DNA of 64,000 nt from Devosia ginsengisoli (GTDB lineage: Bacteria > Pseudomonadota > Alphaproteobacteria > Rhizobiales > Devosiaceae), in the NCBI RefSeq assembly GCF_007859655.1, contig NZ_CP042304.1:1922001-1986000 (forward strand), given 5' to 3'. The position numbers and the translations under genes were made by a program. This document shows, one piece after another, positions 63,858-64,000 of this stretch. Within the stretch, counting starts at the first letter, position 1; every line of letters begins with the position of its first letter. The notes beneath the pieces are model-generated. The model saw only the letters and a list, made by a program, of their open reading frames with translations, made no database searches and was not told where the DNA came from.

Positions 63858-64000
63858 TCAGGCCACCTGATGCTCGATCATCATCGGCAACTGCACGCCC
63901 TTCAGCGTTATGGAAATTTCGTAGAATGCGTTGCGGTCGACATCCGCTTCGATGACGGTATGGTCGGCGTCATCGTAATAGGCATGGGTCACGCGGATCG
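63858..64000 (-). CDS. Partial gene, C-terminus only, upstream of HlyD gene
   Basis: The frame enters from the right edge and ends at the stop codon at 63858-63860. The last residues read VIEADVDRNAFYEISITLKG then VQLPMMIEHQVA. Only about 47 residues are visible, so no family can be given. They look like a beta-rich, acidic domain rather than the nucleotide-binding end of an ABC transporter. The short gap to the HlyD gene suggests one operon; it could be a secreted substrate or an accessory protein. Confidence 0.5.
   Translation of the reverse strand, partial: IRVTHAYYDDADHTVIEADVDRNAFYEISITLKGVQLPMMIEHQVA

Overview
The window is GC-rich bacterial chromosome, densely coding, and the gene families and their order point to an alphaproteobacterium of the order Hyphomicrobiales (rhizobia-like), most probably Devosia or a close relative. 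The evidence is the pteridine-reductase/uvrC and pgsA/moaD/moaE groupings, the MarR gene divergent from ilvE, the UvrB with a long N-terminal extension, and rhizobial-type intergenic palindromes. This is inferred from family knowledge; no marker RNA gene lies in the window. I see no rRNA, tRNA, CRISPR array, insertion sequence or prophage.

Layout. 1-5 kb: AraC regulator, a PadR regulator with tandem operators plus its membrane partner, a secreted hydrolase, a spermidine-synthase-like protein, DoxX and DUF3597 proteins. 5-10.6 kb: uvrB, then a low-GC accessory stretch with an orphan ATP-binding protein, a decayed SH3/excalibur gene, an inverted repeat and a small SH3 protein. 10.6-19 kb: AsnC regulator divergent from an AceE/MdeB-like dehydrogenase, an aminotransferase, hemH, a DUF1007-NicO metal exporter, LysR and winged-helix regulators. 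19-30 kb: SH3 protein, EamA transporter, pteridine-reductase-like SDR, uvrC, an aromatic-amino-acid attenuator with DAHP synthase flanked by two copies of a repeat, pgsA, moaD, moaE, ilvE, a MarR regulator, a methyltransferase and a second AsnC regulator. 30-37 kb: small envelope and membrane proteins of mostly unknown role. 37-48.5 kb: a complete leftward glycogen cluster glgP-glgB-glgC-glgA-pgm-glgX. 48.5-54 kb: Kef-type antiporter, AI-2E transporter, nucleoside hydrolase, LysE exporter, YciI protein. 54-60 kb: assimilatory nitrite reduction, nirB-nirD-nirC plus a phosphatase-kinase fusion. 60-64 kb: FAD monooxygenase, LuxR response regulator, and a type I secretion adaptor downstream of a gene cut by the window edge.

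Working together: the glg genes form one unit for making and recycling glycogen from glucose-1-phosphate. The nir genes sit behind a sigma-54-type promoter and an RNA leader that has the two-hexaloop plus terminator layout of NasT (ANTAR) antitermination targets. DAHP synthase sits behind a leader peptide containing Phe-Trp-Phe-Ser-Tyr that appears to be translated from a leaderless transcript, a ribosome-stalling attenuator.

Reading-frame breaks are notable. Single-base errors in C or G runs break moaD, the AI-2E transporter and the FAD monooxygenase; these may be sequencing errors. An 8-bp tandem duplication breaks a gene at 34 kb, and the SH3/excalibur gene at 9.2-9.7 kb carries at least four lesions and is a true pseudogene. 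No clearly new multi-gene system was found. The strongest unexplained items are the attenuators, the structured repeat family, the orphan ATPase and the nitrite-linked phosphatase-kinase.
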